This document shows, piece by piece, positions 1 through 8,125 of a stretch of 61,799 nucleotides of DNA. Positions within the stretch are counted from its first letter, which is position 1. Each line of letters starts with the position of its first letter. The DNA comes from Bacillus subtilis. Lineage in GTDB: Bacteria > Bacillota > Bacilli > Bacillales > Bacillaceae_C. Under the pieces are notes generated by a model. That model was given only the letters and a program-made list of their open reading frames with translations. It was not told the origin of the DNA and did no database searches. The position numbers and the translations under genes are program-made. The stretch is from contig NZ_VTQV01000025.1 of the NCBI RefSeq assembly GCF_008764245.1, positions 1-61,799 of the forward strand, read 5' to 3'.

Positions 1-66
1 TCTCGTCAGGCCCCTAAAAAGTTTGTACGTCGCTAAACGGGCGCTTGCGCTTTTGTTCTTGTGTTA
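1..66. other. Window edge, non-coding
   Basis: No gene is visible between the window start and the ispG terminator hairpin. The stretch holds the words TGTACGTCGC and GGGCGCTTGCGC; the first also occurs in the repeat cluster at 39984-40102, so this may be the tail of a related intergenic repeat. This is a weak resemblance only. Confidence 0.3.
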
Positions 67-98
67 AGAAAGAGGCTGTCTTTAGACACCCTCTTTCA
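67..98 (-). terminator. Hairpin overlapping the ispG stop codon
   Basis: GAAAGAGG pairs with CCTCTTTC around an inner TGTCT/AGACA stem. The ispG stop codon (82-84) lies in the loop region. The T-run after it on the minus strand is poor, so termination efficiency is uncertain. Confidence 0.5.
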
Positions 99-1218
99 CC
101 TCAAGATCAGCTGTGTTTTTTTGATTTTCTTCTTCTTGTTTCTTATAATATTCTTCGGCCATTTTATCAATTTCTTTTTTCAATTCATCGACCATTGTAG
201 CTTCAGGTACTTTTCTTACGGTCTTCCCTTTTTTAAAGAGCAGTCCCTCGCCACGTGCGCCGGCAATGCCGATATCAGCTTCTTTCGCCTCACCAGGACC
301 ATTGACAGCACAACCTAATACAGAGACCTTGATAGGAGCCTTAATGGTTTGTAAATACTCCTCGACCTCATTCGCGATTTTGATAAGGTCGATTTCGATT
401 CTACCGCAAGTTGGACAAGAAACTAATGTGGCAGCATTCGCAATCAGGCCGAAAGATTTTAATAATTCTCTCGCTACTTTTACTTCTTCAACTGGATCAG
501 CACTTAGGGAGACTCTTAATGTGTTTCCGATTCCCTTACTTAGAATGGCTCCAAGACCAGCTGCACTTTTGACTGTTCCTGCAAATAAGGTTCCACTCTC
601 GGTAATACCAAGATGTAAAGGATAGTCAAAGGCTTGCGCTGCTTTTTCATAGGCCTCAATCGCTAAATTCACATCAGAGGCTTTCATGGAAACAATAATA
701 TCATGAAAATCAAGATCTTCTAATATTTTAATATGGTGAAGGGCACTTTCAACCATCCCATCAGCAGTGGGATATCCATATTTTTTTAAAATATTTCTTT
801 CAAGACTTCCCGCATTGACACCGATGCGGATTGGGATCCCTTTTTCTTTAGCGGCTTTAACAACAGCCTCAACTCTTTCCCGTTTCCCGATATTCCCAGG
901 ATTGATCCGGATTTTATCAGCCCCACCTTCAATGGCTTTCAGGGCAAGGCGATAATCAAAATGAATATCCACAACAAGTGGAATATTAATTCTCTTTTTG
1001 ATTTCAGAAATGGCATTTGCTGCTCGTTCATCTGGGCAAGCGACACGCACAATTTGGCAGCCGGCTTCTTCCAAACGATTAATTTCGCGTACAGTTGCCT
1101 CAACATCATGTGTTTTGGTTGTGGTCATACTTTGAATAATGACTTGGTCAGCGCCACCGATTGTTAAATTTCCAACTTTGACGGGGCGTGTTTTCGTACG
1201 ATGTATAATTTCACCCAA
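82..1218 (-). CDS. ispG: 4-hydroxy-3-methylbut-2-enyl diphosphate synthase (flavodoxin type)
   Basis: 378 aa, the usual length for bacterial IspG. It catalyses the reductive ring opening of MEcPP to HMBPP, the penultimate step of the MEP isoprenoid pathway, in the cytoplasm. The [4Fe-4S] ligands are visible as Cys268 and Cys271 in SCPTCGR and Cys303 in [10 protein letters not shown], with Glu310 following as the conserved acidic residue. An N-terminal TIM barrel occupies roughly residues 1-260. The start is TTG (1216-1218), chosen because AAAGGAGAG lies just upstream. Two more genes of the same pathway, ispA and dxs, lie near 43-47 kb. In B. subtilis this gene is yqfY and sits beside yqfZ, as here. 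Confidence 0.97.
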   Translation of the reverse strand: MGEIIHRTKTRPVKVGNLTIGGADQVIIQSMTTTKTHDVEATVREINRLEEAGCQIVRVACPDERAANAISEIKKRINIPLVVDIHFDYRLALKAIEGGADKIRINPGNIGKRERVEAVVKAAKEKGIPIRIGVNAGSLERNILKKYGYPTADGMVESALHHIKILEDLDFHDIIVSMKASDVNLAIEAYEKAAQAFDYPLHLGITESGTLFAGTVKSAAGLGAILSKGIGNTLRVSLSADPVEEVKVARELLKSFGLIANAATLVSCPTCGRIEIDLIKIANEVEEYLQTIKAPIKVSVLGCAVNGPGEAKEADIGIAGARGEGLLFKKGKTVRKVPEATMVDELKKEIDKMAEEYYKKQEEENQKNTADLEVKEGV

Positions 1219-1333
1219 GGGTTCTTCTCTCCTTTTACATCAGAAAAATAAATAAACCTATTTACAACTGTAAAAACTCTTACCACTCCATTGTAGCAAT
1301 CTTTTAGTCTATTTGACAACATTCTTCGCTGAT

Positions 1334-1669
1334 TTAATCTGTTTCTTTAAGATAGATCGGAAATTTATAGGTTTCTCCCATTTGAATTTGTTCAGGCTTT
1401 ACGCCATTGTTCAAACGTTCGAAATCGGCCACAATTTGCTCGATAGCTACAGGCAGGGGGCCTTGCTGATGTGCTTCTAATATCGAGAGAACGGTATCCC
1501 CTGGCTTTATTTTTTTCGTAAACAAATCATTTTCTTCTTTGATAGGACCAGATGACTCTTCTTGTTCTGTGGAGTTGGCAGACAGAGCGGGCAGTACCCC
1601 GACCGTTAAGTCATGATAGACACTATATAAAATAACAAGACTAGTGAATAAAGCGATTATTTTTTTCAT
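1334..1669 (-). CDS. yqfZ: LysM-domain exported protein, YqfZ-like
   Basis: 111 aa. Residues 1-30 form a signal peptide or membrane anchor (MKKIIALFTSLVILYSV). A single LysM-like peptidoglycan-binding module follows from about residue 52 (KKIKPGDTVLSILE ... NPEQIQMGETYKFP-type pattern, here RLNNGVKPEQIQMGETYKFP). It is probably a small cell-wall-associated protein. Position directly after ispG matches B. subtilis yqfZ, which has been linked to motility. The exact role cannot be read from the sequence. Confidence 0.8.
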   Translation of the reverse strand: MKKIIALFTSLVILYSVYHDLTVGVLPALSANSTEQEESSGPIKEENDLFTKKIKPGDTVLSILEAHQQGPLPVAIEQIVADFERLNNGVKPEQIQMGETYKFPIYLKETD

Positions 1670-1677
1670 TGCGCAAA

Positions 1678-1718
1678 ACCCTTTCTATCATCTTAATTCA
1701 CTTTATGATAGAAAGGGT
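1678..1718 (-). promoter_or_regulatory. 14-bp perfect inverted repeat covering the yqfZ ribosome binding site
   Basis: ACCCTTTCTATCAT (1678-1691) pairs perfectly with ATGATAGAAAGGGT (1705-1718). It lies between the end of the DUF1189 gene (1729) and the yqfZ start (1669), both on the minus strand. On that strand the second arm carries GAAAGGGT, which is the apparent yqfZ Shine-Dalgarno sequence, followed by TTTTGCGCA and the ATG. It may be a terminator of the upstream gene, a translation-masking hairpin, or both. Confidence 0.5.
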
Positions 1719-1728
1719 AAGGTTATGA

Positions 1729-2247
1729 TTATTTTTTTGGCCGAGGCATTTTGAATATCGCTAACGTGATATAAATCAAAGAAACGGCAAGATCATACAA
1801 AATCCCAAACGGAATATCAATCCTAAATAATGGGAATAAGCCGAATAGGATTGTTGGCAGGGTTATACTAAAAGCCGTCAATCGCCAAGCATTTCGATAA
1901 GGTAACGTCCGTTTTACCCCCTTTGCCAGCAAACTAGCAATCCATGCTAAAAAAGATATTTTTATAAAGAGTAGACCAGAATAGAGAACGTAGGTAAAAA
2001 TAAGGTAGATAGGGATGATGATCACTAAACTCCCCTTATCAAAATTCGTAGTCAAATGAGAAAAATCTCGATCAATTAGTAATAGTTTAATAATGGCAGG
2101 CAAAAAATAAATAATGGCTAGTACAAAAACATATTTGATTGTTTTCCCAATATCGAGAAAACGAAATTTTGCTAAATCCTTGAAGGAATAAATGGATTTA
2201 TAAAATAAGCTATAAATGGATATTTTTCTCATTAAAGTCACGCTCAT
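1729..2247 (-). CDS. DUF1189 family membrane protein, YqgB-like
   Basis: 172 aa from the ATG at 2245-2247. The N-terminal pattern YKSIYSFKDLAKFRF followed by IGKTI is characteristic of DUF1189. Several hydrophobic segments follow (about residues 38-60, 85-115, 125-145, 150-165), so it is an integral membrane protein of unknown function. The reading frame stays open to 2331, but the extra N-terminal residues are unlike the family and have no ribosome binding site. The chosen start has only a weak AAAGAAAAAG upstream, and the ATG at 2230-2232 is also possible. B. subtilis has yqgB at this place. Confidence 0.75.
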   Translation of the reverse strand: MSVTLMRKISIYSLFYKSIYSFKDLAKFRFLDIGKTIKYVFVLAIIYFLPAIIKLLLIDRDFSHLTTNFDKGSLVIIIPIYLIFTYVLYSGLLFIKISFLAWIASLLAKGVKRTLPYRNAWRLTAFSITLPTILFGLFPLFRIDIPFGILYDLAVSLIYITLAIFKMPRPKK

Positions 2248-2378
2248 TTCTTTTTCTTTCATTACTAAAGATATTATCATCGGGATTGCTGCAGTATTCA
2301 AGAAAAAGGATTGTGAAAAAATTATGAGCAAATTAATTGAATCCGGTTTCCGGTTTTGATAACCTTAAATTGGAAACC

Positions 2379-2399
2379 TTGAATCACAATATGATTCAA
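2379..2399 (+). promoter_or_regulatory. Palindrome upstream of sodA, candidate operator
   Basis: TTGAATC and GATTCAA form a perfect 7-bp inverted repeat with a 7-nt AT-rich spacer, 26 bp before the sodA start codon. The size and symmetry fit a dimeric repressor site, but it does not match the PerR or Fur box patterns known to me. Confidence 0.35.
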
Positions 2400-2424
2400 A
2401 ATATTACATAGGGAGGAATTATGA

Positions 2425-3033
2425 ATGGGATACGAATTACCGCAATTACCTTATGGATATGATGCATTGGAGCCGCATATTGATAAGGAAACAATGAACA
2501 TTCACCATACGAAGCACCATAACACATATGTGACGAATTTGAATAAAGCACTTGAAGGGCATGAGGATTTAGCAAGCAAATCTGTTGAAGATTTAATTTC
2601 AGATCTTGATTCAGTTCCTGAATCCATTCGTACAGCTGTGAGAAATAATGGTGGTGGTCATGCAAACCATTCATTGTTCTGGACACTAATGTCTCCTGAT
2701 GGTGGTGGAGAACCAACAGGCTCTTTAGCTGAAGCGATAAATAGCAAATTTGGCAGCTTCGATAAATTCAAAGAAGACTTCCAAGCAGCTGGTGCTGGCC
2801 GTTTTGGTTCTGGTTGGGCTTGGCTTGTAGTCAATAATGGTGAACTTGAAATTACGAGCACACCTAATCAAGACAATCCACTAATGGAAGGTAAAAAACC
2901 ACTCTTGGGCCTTGATGTATGGGAGCATGCCTACTATCTAAAATATCAAAATCGTCGCCCCGAGTATATGAGCGCATTCTGGAATGTTGTCAATTGGGAT
3001 GCTGTTCAAAAACAATATGATGCGGCAAAATAA
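2425..3033 (+). CDS. sodA: Superoxide dismutase, Mn/Fe family
   Basis: 202 aa, standard length. It converts superoxide to hydrogen peroxide and oxygen in the cytoplasm. All four metal ligands are present: His27 (NIHHTKHH), His82 (ANHSLFW), Asp164 and His168 (DVWEHAYY). The N-terminus [18 protein letters not shown] and the [18 protein letters not shown] block are typical of manganese enzymes, though metal choice is inferred from the family. A strong GGGAGG lies 9-14 nt before the ATG. It is monocistronic, flanked by a palindrome upstream and a terminator downstream. Confidence 0.97.
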   Translation: MGYELPQLPYGYDALEPHIDKETMNIHHTKHHNTYVTNLNKALEGHEDLASKSVEDLISDLDSVPESIRTAVRNNGGGHANHSLFWTLMSPDGGGEPTGSLAEAINSKFGSFDKFKEDFQAAGAGRFGSGWAWLVVNNGELEITSTPNQDNPLMEGKKPLLGLDVWEHAYYLKYQNRRPEYMSAFWNVVNWDAVQKQYDAAK

Positions 3034-3082
3034 AGTGAAACTTCAATCGGTGGGGGCTTTATCAATTCCCGCCGAAAAGGAA

Positions 3083-3250
3083 GGATCAAAGGCTAAATTC
3101 GCAACATCCTGTTGCAACGCCTTTGTGACCTGCGTCCTGCAGGCCTGAACGAATCGGGCATTTACTGGCAGTTGATCCTTCACTGACAATTCTTACTAAA
3201 CTTAAATTGACGAAGAAGGAATCTTACTGCCAGTTAATGCGGGATAAATA
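3083..3250. repeat. Fixed-loop hairpin repeat cluster after sodA
   Basis: The 362-bp gap after sodA holds a repeat unit rather than a gene. Two mini-hairpins occur in tandem: GCAACA-TCC-TGTTGC (3101-3115) and CCTGC-GTCCT-GCAGG (3129-3143), joined by the linker AACGCCTTTGTGA. The same design with different stem sequences recurs at 35243-35285 and 40061-40102, and a fragment is at 11561-11575. The phrase GGATCAAAGG plus AAATTCGC before the first hairpin is shared with 11542-11562. Confidence 0.7.
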
Positions 3251-3262
3251 ATTTCGTTACGT

Positions 3263-3298
3263 AAAAAGCTGTCGAGTTGATCTCGGCAGCTTTTTATT
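3263..3298 (+). terminator. Rho-independent terminator
   Basis: AAAAAGCTGTCGAG pairs with CTCGGCAGCTTTTT (one mismatch) and runs into a T-rich tail. It lies beyond the repeat, so sodA transcripts probably read through the repeat before stopping here. Confidence 0.85.
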
Positions 3299-3395
3299 GT
3301 AATTGCATCTGAAAAGAAGAAAAAGTTCTCTAATTTTTAAAGTATAATTCTCTTTTCTTCACCAAAGCTAAGAAGAAGAAAAGGGGAGTTCTTCT

Positions 3396-4607
3396 ATGTT
3401 GAAACTCAAAAACCTTTATAACGGAATGGACATAACCAAAGACTTAATTCTGTTATTAGTTGTAGGTGGCTTATATTCACTTAGTATCGCGCTGTCCAAT
3501 ACTTTTGTGAATGTTTATTTGTGGAAGCAATCAGGAAGTTATCTGGATTTGGCGATATATAATCTTGCAGTTGTTGTCATGCAACCCATCACTTTTTTGT
3601 TAGCTGGAAGATTGGCGAAAAAGATCGATCGAGTGATTGTATTACGGATTGGCGTGATTTTCTTAGCGTTATTTTTTATCGCTGTTTTATTTTTTGGAGA
3701 AAAAGCGGATGATTATTTAGTCGTTTTAGGCGGCCTACTGGGGATTGGCTATGGCTTCTATTGGTTAGCATTTAATGTATTAACATTTGAAATTACAGAG
3801 CCGGAAACGAGAGATTTCTTTAATGGCTTTATGGGGGCCTTATCTTCTTCAGGAGGAATCATTGGCCCGATTACGGCTGGTTTTATTATTACTCGCTTTA
3901 CATCGAATACAGGTTACACCATTATATTTGCGATTTCCCTAGTGTTATTTTCGGCGGCAGTGGTGACAAGTTTTTTCCTGCAGCGACGACCTTCTTCTGG
4001 TCAGTATTTATTTGTCAAAGTGTTTCAGGAAAGGAAACGAAATAAGAACTGGAAACTTATTACAAATGCTCATTTATTGCAAGGCATTCGAGAAGGTACT
4101 TTCGTATTTGTCATATCGGTCTATCTCTTTATTGCAACGAAGAATGAATTAGCTTTAGGCACTTACGGGATGATTCACGCTGGGACCGCTTTTATTATGT
4201 ATTCGATTGCGACAAAATTTATAAAAAAGGACAAAAGAAAGAAAGTGATGATGGTTGGTGGTGTGATCTTATATGCCGCAATTTTTTTAATCTTTAACGA
4301 TCCCACTTATATTCGATTACTTATTTATGGAGTGGTCATCGGAATCGCTTATCCATTAATGCTTGTTCCTTATTCTTCTATCACTTATGATGTGATCGGA
4401 AAAAGTCGGGATGCTGCAGAAATGCGAATTGAATATGTCGTTGTCAAAGAATTATTTTTAAATTCAGGAAGAGTCATCTCGATTATCCTCTTTATCATTG
4501 CGATAAACTTGATCAATCCGACGACTGCCATTCCAGCCTTGCTGTTAATATTTGGAATTGGTCATACCTTGGCCGCCTTGCTTTTACAGAAACTGGAATT
4601 AAACTAA
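3396..4607 (+). CDS. yqgE: Major facilitator superfamily permease, YqgE-like
   Basis: 403 aa, about 12 predicted membrane helices in two bundles. The loop between helices 2 and 3 carries GRLAKKIDRVIVLRIGV, a degenerate MFS motif A. A cytoplasmic loop around residues 200-220 (QERKRNKNWK) splits the two halves. The substrate is unknown. AAAAGGGGAG precedes the ATG. In B. subtilis yqgE lies between sodA and pbpA, exactly as here. Confidence 0.85.
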   Translation: MLKLKNLYNGMDITKDLILLLVVGGLYSLSIALSNTFVNVYLWKQSGSYLDLAIYNLAVVVMQPITFLLAGRLAKKIDRVIVLRIGVIFLALFFIAVLFFGEKADDYLVVLGGLLGIGYGFYWLAFNVLTFEITEPETRDFFNGFMGALSSSGGIIGPITAGFIITRFTSNTGYTIIFAISLVLFSAAVVTSFFLQRRPSSGQYLFVKVFQERKRNKNWKLITNAHLLQGIREGTFVFVISVYLFIATKNELALGTYGMIHAGTAFIMYSIATKFIKKDKRKKVMMVGGVILYAAIFLIFNDPTYIRLLIYGVVIGIAYPLMLVPYSSITYDVIGKSRDAAEMRIEYVVVKELFLNSGRVISIILFIIAINLINPTTAIPALLLIFGIGHTLAALLLQKLELN

Positions 4608-4610
4608 AAG

Positions 4611-4626
4611 AGGATGTTCAAAAAAG
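4611..4626 (+). repeat. Solo end of the MITE-like repeat
   Basis: AGGATGTTCAAAAAAGAC after the permease gene matches the left end of the repeats at 35143-35473 and 37342-37559 (GGATGTTCAAAAAGTCC). No matching right end is seen nearby, so this is a fragment or a chance match. Confidence 0.35.
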
Positions 4627-4700
4627 ACTTTGAATCATTTAAAGCTGGCTTCTCTTGCATTTTTCTTTTACAATAAAGGGAGAAATTATAAGGGGAAGGG

Positions 4701-6761
4701 TTGGATCAGTTGGGAAAGAATAAGAAGAAAAAGACACATATTCCACTTCGGATTAATTTATTGTTCTTTGCTGTCTTTATTCTCTTTGCTGCGTTAATAT
4801 TTCGTCTAGGGTATGTCCAAATTGTTCATGGAGAAGATGCCAAACGAGAGCTAGATCGAACAGAAGATGTAACGGTTAAAACAAGTGTACCAAGAGGCTT
4901 AATCTATGATCGGGATCATCGGCCAGTGGTTGAGAATCAAGCAGAAAGAGCCATTACATACACAGCTCCGAAAAAGTTTGACCAAGAAGAAACACTAAAA
5001 ACGGCACAGAAATTAGCTAAATTAATTGAGCAAAAAACCGATAAAATTACGGAAAGAGATAAGATTGATTTTTGGATCTTACTTCATCCTGATGAGGCAA
5101 AGGCGAAGTTGTCGGAGAAAGAATGGGGAGATTTAAAGGAAGACGAAGCAGCCAAATTACAAAGGGAACGAGTGACAGAAAAAGATTTGGAGATGCTTTC
5201 CGATGATGATTTGGAAGTATTGGCCATTTATCGGGAATTTACGAAGGGGTATGCGCTTGATCGGCAAATTGTCAAAAATAAGGATGTTTCGCTTGAGGAA
5301 TTTGCGCGCGTAAGTGAAAACTTAAACTCGCTTCCTGGAGTAGACACAACGATGGATTGGGAAAGAACCTATCCATTTGAGGATACATTACGTACGATTT
5401 TAGGAAATGTTAACAACGGCCTACCCGCAGAACAATTAGATTACTATGAAGCTCATGGCTATAGCCGGAGTGATCGGGTTGGCAAAAGTTATTTGGAATT
5501 ACAGTATGAAGATGTCTTACAAGGACAAAAAGAAAAAGTCAAAAACGTGACCAAATCCGGACAAATCTTGGAAACAGAACTTGTCTCAGAAGGAGCACGT
5601 GGCAAAGACCTTGTACTCACAACGGATATGGAATTACAGCAAAAGGTCGATCAAATTATTGAAGAAGAATTAAGAAAAACAAAAGCAAAATACGGAACCC
5701 ATTTATTAGATCGGGCATTTGTTACCTTAATGGATCCTTACACAGGTGAGATACTGGCCCTGTCTGGGAAGCAATATGTATATGATGAAGATGAAAAGAA
5801 ATATGTATTTCGCGACTTTGCTTCCGGTAATTTCACAACGGCTTATGTACCGGGATCTGCGGTGAAAGGTGCAACGGTGTTAACAGGATTTATGACAGGT
5901 GTTAATTCCCCGGGTAAATGGATATATGATGAACCAATAGTTTTTAAAGATGGGACAAGAAAGAGTTCTTGGTTTAATAATGGTTGTTGTAATCAATCTA
6001 TGGATGAAAAAACGGCCTTAATGAAATCATCGAACGTATATATGTTTAAAACGGCAATGCTTATTGGTGGATATCAATATCAACGTGGTGATTACCTTGG
6101 TATTGATAAGTATAAGGCTTTTGAAAAGATGCGCTATTATTTTAGCCAATTTGGACTCGGTGCCATGACCGGCATTGATTTGCCGGGAGAAATGCCAGGG
6201 TATAAGGGAGATCCCAAAAATAATGAAGCGGGTAAAGCTCTTGACTTCGCTATTGGGCAATTTGATACTTTTACTAATTTGCAGCTTGCTCAATATGTGT
6301 CAACGATTGCCAATGGTGGCTATCGAATGCAACCACATATTGTCAAAGAAATCCGAGAACCAGGGAATGAGGATGAAAAACTTGGGCCAATTGCCCAAGA
6401 GATTCAACCTAAAGTTTTAAACCGCATCGATGCAACAGATAATGAAATTAAAAGTGTGCAAGAAGGTTTTTGGAGGGTTGTCCATTCCAGTGGAGGAACC
6501 GGAACAGCGCTAGGATCAGGAGAGTATAAAAACCTTCGCATTGCTGCTAAAACCGGGACTGCGGAAACATTTGACCAGGGTCAAGGTGTATGGAATTTAT
6601 CCTTAGTCGCTTATGCTCCATATGAAAACCCAGAAATTGCGATGTCGATTATTGTTCCTTCCGCCTATTTGGATGGTGGCCCTGAGAATAAAATTAATTC
6701 TGATATCGGAAAACGTGTAATGAAAGCCTATTTCGATCTACAAAAGGAAAGAGAGAAATAA
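4701..6761 (+). CDS. pbpA: Penicillin-binding protein 2A, class B transpeptidase
   Basis: 686 aa. It cross-links peptidoglycan at the outer face of the membrane during rod elongation. One N-terminal membrane anchor (about residues 18-40) follows a basic cytoplasmic stretch. The PBP dimerisation domain starts at about 62 (PRGLIYDRDHRPV). The transpeptidase motifs are SxxK at Ser386-Lys389 (PGSAVKGA), SxN at 443-445 and KTG at 617-619 (AAKTGTAE). The insertion around residues 105-215 is usual for Bacillus PBP2A/PbpH. Start is TTG at 4701, close behind AGGGGAAGGG; the in-frame TTG at 4710 has a more normal spacing and may be the true start. No MreC or RodA gene is adjacent. Confidence 0.95.
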   Translation: MDQLGKNKKKKTHIPLRINLLFFAVFILFAALIFRLGYVQIVHGEDAKRELDRTEDVTVKTSVPRGLIYDRDHRPVVENQAERAITYTAPKKFDQEETLKTAQKLAKLIEQKTDKITERDKIDFWILLHPDEAKAKLSEKEWGDLKEDEAAKLQRERVTEKDLEMLSDDDLEVLAIYREFTKGYALDRQIVKNKDVSLEEFARVSENLNSLPGVDTTMDWERTYPFEDTLRTILGNVNNGLPAEQLDYYEAHGYSRSDRVGKSYLELQYEDVLQGQKEKVKNVTKSGQILETELVSEGARGKDLVLTTDMELQQKVDQIIEEELRKTKAKYGTHLLDRAFVTLMDPYTGEILALSGKQYVYDEDEKKYVFRDFASGNFTTAYVPGSAVKGATVLTGFMTGVNSPGKWIYDEPIVFKDGTRKSSWFNNGCCNQSMDEKTALMKSSNVYMFKTAMLIGGYQYQRGDYLGIDKYKAFEKMRYYFSQFGLGAMTGIDLPGEMPGYKGDPKNNEAGKALDFAIGQFDTFTNLQLAQYVSTIANGGYRMQPHIVKEIREPGNEDEKLGPIAQEIQPKVLNRIDATDNEIKSVQEGFWRVVHSSGGTGTALGSGEYKNLRIAAKTGTAETFDQGQGVWNLSLVAYAPYENPEIAMSIIVPSAYLDGGPENKINSDIGKRVMKAYFDLQKEREK

Positions 6762-6764
6762 AAG

Positions 6765-6802
6765 GAAGCCTGCCATCCACTTTTGTGGTGACAGGCTTCT
6801 TC
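6765..6802. terminator. Bidirectional terminator between convergent genes
   Basis: GAAGCCTG and CAGGCTTC close a long hairpin with an inner CCAC/GTGG stem. It sits between the ends of pbpA and the minus-strand gene at 6820. Confidence 0.7.
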
Positions 6803-6819
6803 TGTGTTAACGCCTATTT

Positions 6820-7284
6820 TTACTTCGTCAGGATATCTGAAATTTCCTGATAGGACATATTCTTATCCATTTTATAGGTACCAGTGCGAATTTTGGTTTG
6901 CAATTCTTTTGCTTCTAAAAAATCATTGAAATCCTCAGAGTCGTTTACGATTCCCGCTGCTTCTAATTGGTCGCTGATTTCCTTAGAAGACATACCTTCT
7001 TTAATGGTTAATTCAAAACTTGTTGGTTGCTCTTTGGATGTTTCAGGTTGTTCTTTTTTCCCTTCGCTCATTTGCTTTTTTTCTAGTTCTTCATATTTTG
7101 TTTGCCAATCCTCCACATCATTTTGTAACCTTTCAAGCTCAGCTGAATTGTGGTCCGTCTTGTTCGATGGATTACTAGGTTTTGCTCGCTCATTTGTTTC
7201 AGGATTAAAATATTGGAAACCGAATAAACAGATCGCTGATAGGAGGAGGCCGATGGCTATTCCTCTCGTTCCTCTTTTATCCAC
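6820..7284 (-). CDS. Membrane-anchored protein with MltG (YceG)-like N-terminal module
   Basis: 154 aa. One membrane helix at about residues 7-24, then a low-complexity and coiled-coil linker (50-95), then a C-terminal module of about 60 residues (FELTIKEGMSSKEISDQLEAAGIV) that matches the LysM-like part of MltG/YceG endolytic transglycosylases. The catalytic part of MltG is absent, so this is not an active lyase. The start is GTG with AGGAGGAGATCAGC before it, and it overlaps the upstream gene by 8 bp, so the two are translationally coupled. Size and place resemble B. subtilis yqzC (recalled, not checked). Confidence 0.75.
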   Translation of the reverse strand: MDKRGTRGIAIGLLLSAICLFGFQYFNPETNERAKPSNPSNKTDHNSAELERLQNDVEDWQTKYEELEKKQMSEGKKEQPETSKEQPTSFELTIKEGMSSKEISDQLEAAGIVNDSEDFNDFLEAKELQTKIRTGTYKMDKNMSYQEISDILTK

Positions 7285-7654
7285 GCTGATCTCCTCCTAA
7301 GCTTGACTCATAGGTTGAAATAATCTGCTGAACCTTGTTGATCGGTAGAGAGGATTGCTTCGAAATTTGCCCAAGGTTTAGTCCTTGATGGTACAGGGCA
7401 ATCACTTGGTTTTTCAATATTTCATTCGGTTTATTGCTGGGTTCCTTCATAGAGAAAGATTCTTGGAAATCTGGCGTTAGCAATTCTTCTTCTAATACCT
7501 TCACCCTTTTTTTAAGTAAATAATTTTCTTGTAAAAGCTTCATCGATAATTGTTCCAGCTCTTTTTCCAATGCCTTTGTTCGATCAGGCTGAAACAGCGA
7601 GATGAGGAAGAGTAGGATAGATAGAGAAAGTAAAATAATGACCAAGGTATGCAT
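7277..7654 (-). CDS. Membrane-anchored coiled-coil protein with HTH-like C-terminus
   Basis: 125 aa. A membrane helix (residues 4-22) leads into a coiled coil (about 28-60, LEKELEQLSMKLLQENY). The C-terminal 45 residues (VIALYHQGLNLGQISKQSS) look like a resolvase- or sigma-type helix-turn-helix. GAGGTGAATT precedes the ATG. It is co-transcribed with the MltG-like gene. It resembles B. subtilis YqzD in place and size. The function is unknown; the HTH may serve protein contacts rather than DNA binding. Confidence 0.7.
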   Translation of the reverse strand: MHTLVIILLSLSILLFLISLFQPDRTKALEKELEQLSMKLLQENYLLKKRVKVLEEELLTPDFQESFSMKEPSNKPNEILKNQVIALYHQGLNLGQISKQSSLPINKVQQIISTYESSLGGDQRG

Positions 7655-7881
7655 AATTCACCTCAACTAATTCTTTGTTCTATTTATACCATATATCGAC
7701 AAAATCCTCCATTTCTTAAATTCACCTCCCTTAATCTTGAACAAAATTAGCTCGAAAAAAGAGCTACTGCCCCATAAAAATCAAAACTTTGCTAAAATGA
7801 AACTGGAATTTCTCAGGTTTTAGTGCTATTATATAAAAGTCGTATGGACAGTGAGAATGTACTTAGTTTGGAGGGAAAGAC

Positions 7882-8031
7882 ATGCGCGTTAATATCACAT
7901 TAGCTTGCACAGAATGCAGTGAGCGTAATTATATTTCAACAAAAAACAAGCGTAATAACCCTGACCGTCTTGAGTTGAAAAAATATTGTCCCAGAGAAAA
8001 ACGTGTTACTTTGCACAGGGAAACAAAATAA
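7882..8031 (+). CDS. rpmG: 50S ribosomal protein L33, type 1
   Basis: 49 aa ([17 protein letters not shown]...). It has the first zinc pair CTEC (Cys9, Cys12) but only one cysteine in the second pair (YCPREK). It is therefore a partial or 'C-minus' type, as in B. subtilis RpmGA, probably not binding zinc. GGAGGGAAAG lies 5-12 nt upstream. It is a monocistronic unit with its own terminator. Genomes of this group usually carry further rpmG paralogues elsewhere. Confidence 0.95.
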   Translation: MRVNITLACTECSERNYISTKNKRNNPDRLELKKYCPREKRVTLHRETK

Positions 8032-8040
8032 TTGTTGGTA

Positions 8041-8087
8041 AAAAACGTCAGAACCATTGGATATCCAGTGATCCTGGCGTTTTTTTA
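8041..8087 (+). terminator. Terminator of rpmG
   Basis: AAAAACGTCAGAACCATTGG pairs, with several G-U or single mismatches, with CCAGTGATCCTGGCGTTTTT and ends in a seven-T run. The stem is about 20 bp. Confidence 0.85.
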
Positions 8088-8125
8088 TCGAAGGATGGAA
8101 GATTCATGCTAATAGGTGATAATGT

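Noticed and set aside
7679..7712. Ten-codon minus-strand frame (MEDFVDIWYK) with AAGGGAGGTG upstream
   Set aside because: Good ribosome binding site but too short, no regulated gene arrangement or attenuator after it; probably chance or a remnant.
7882..8031. Loss of a zinc cysteine in L33 as a damaging mutation
   Set aside because: This cysteine-poor form is a normal, known L33 type in Bacillus (RpmGA-like).
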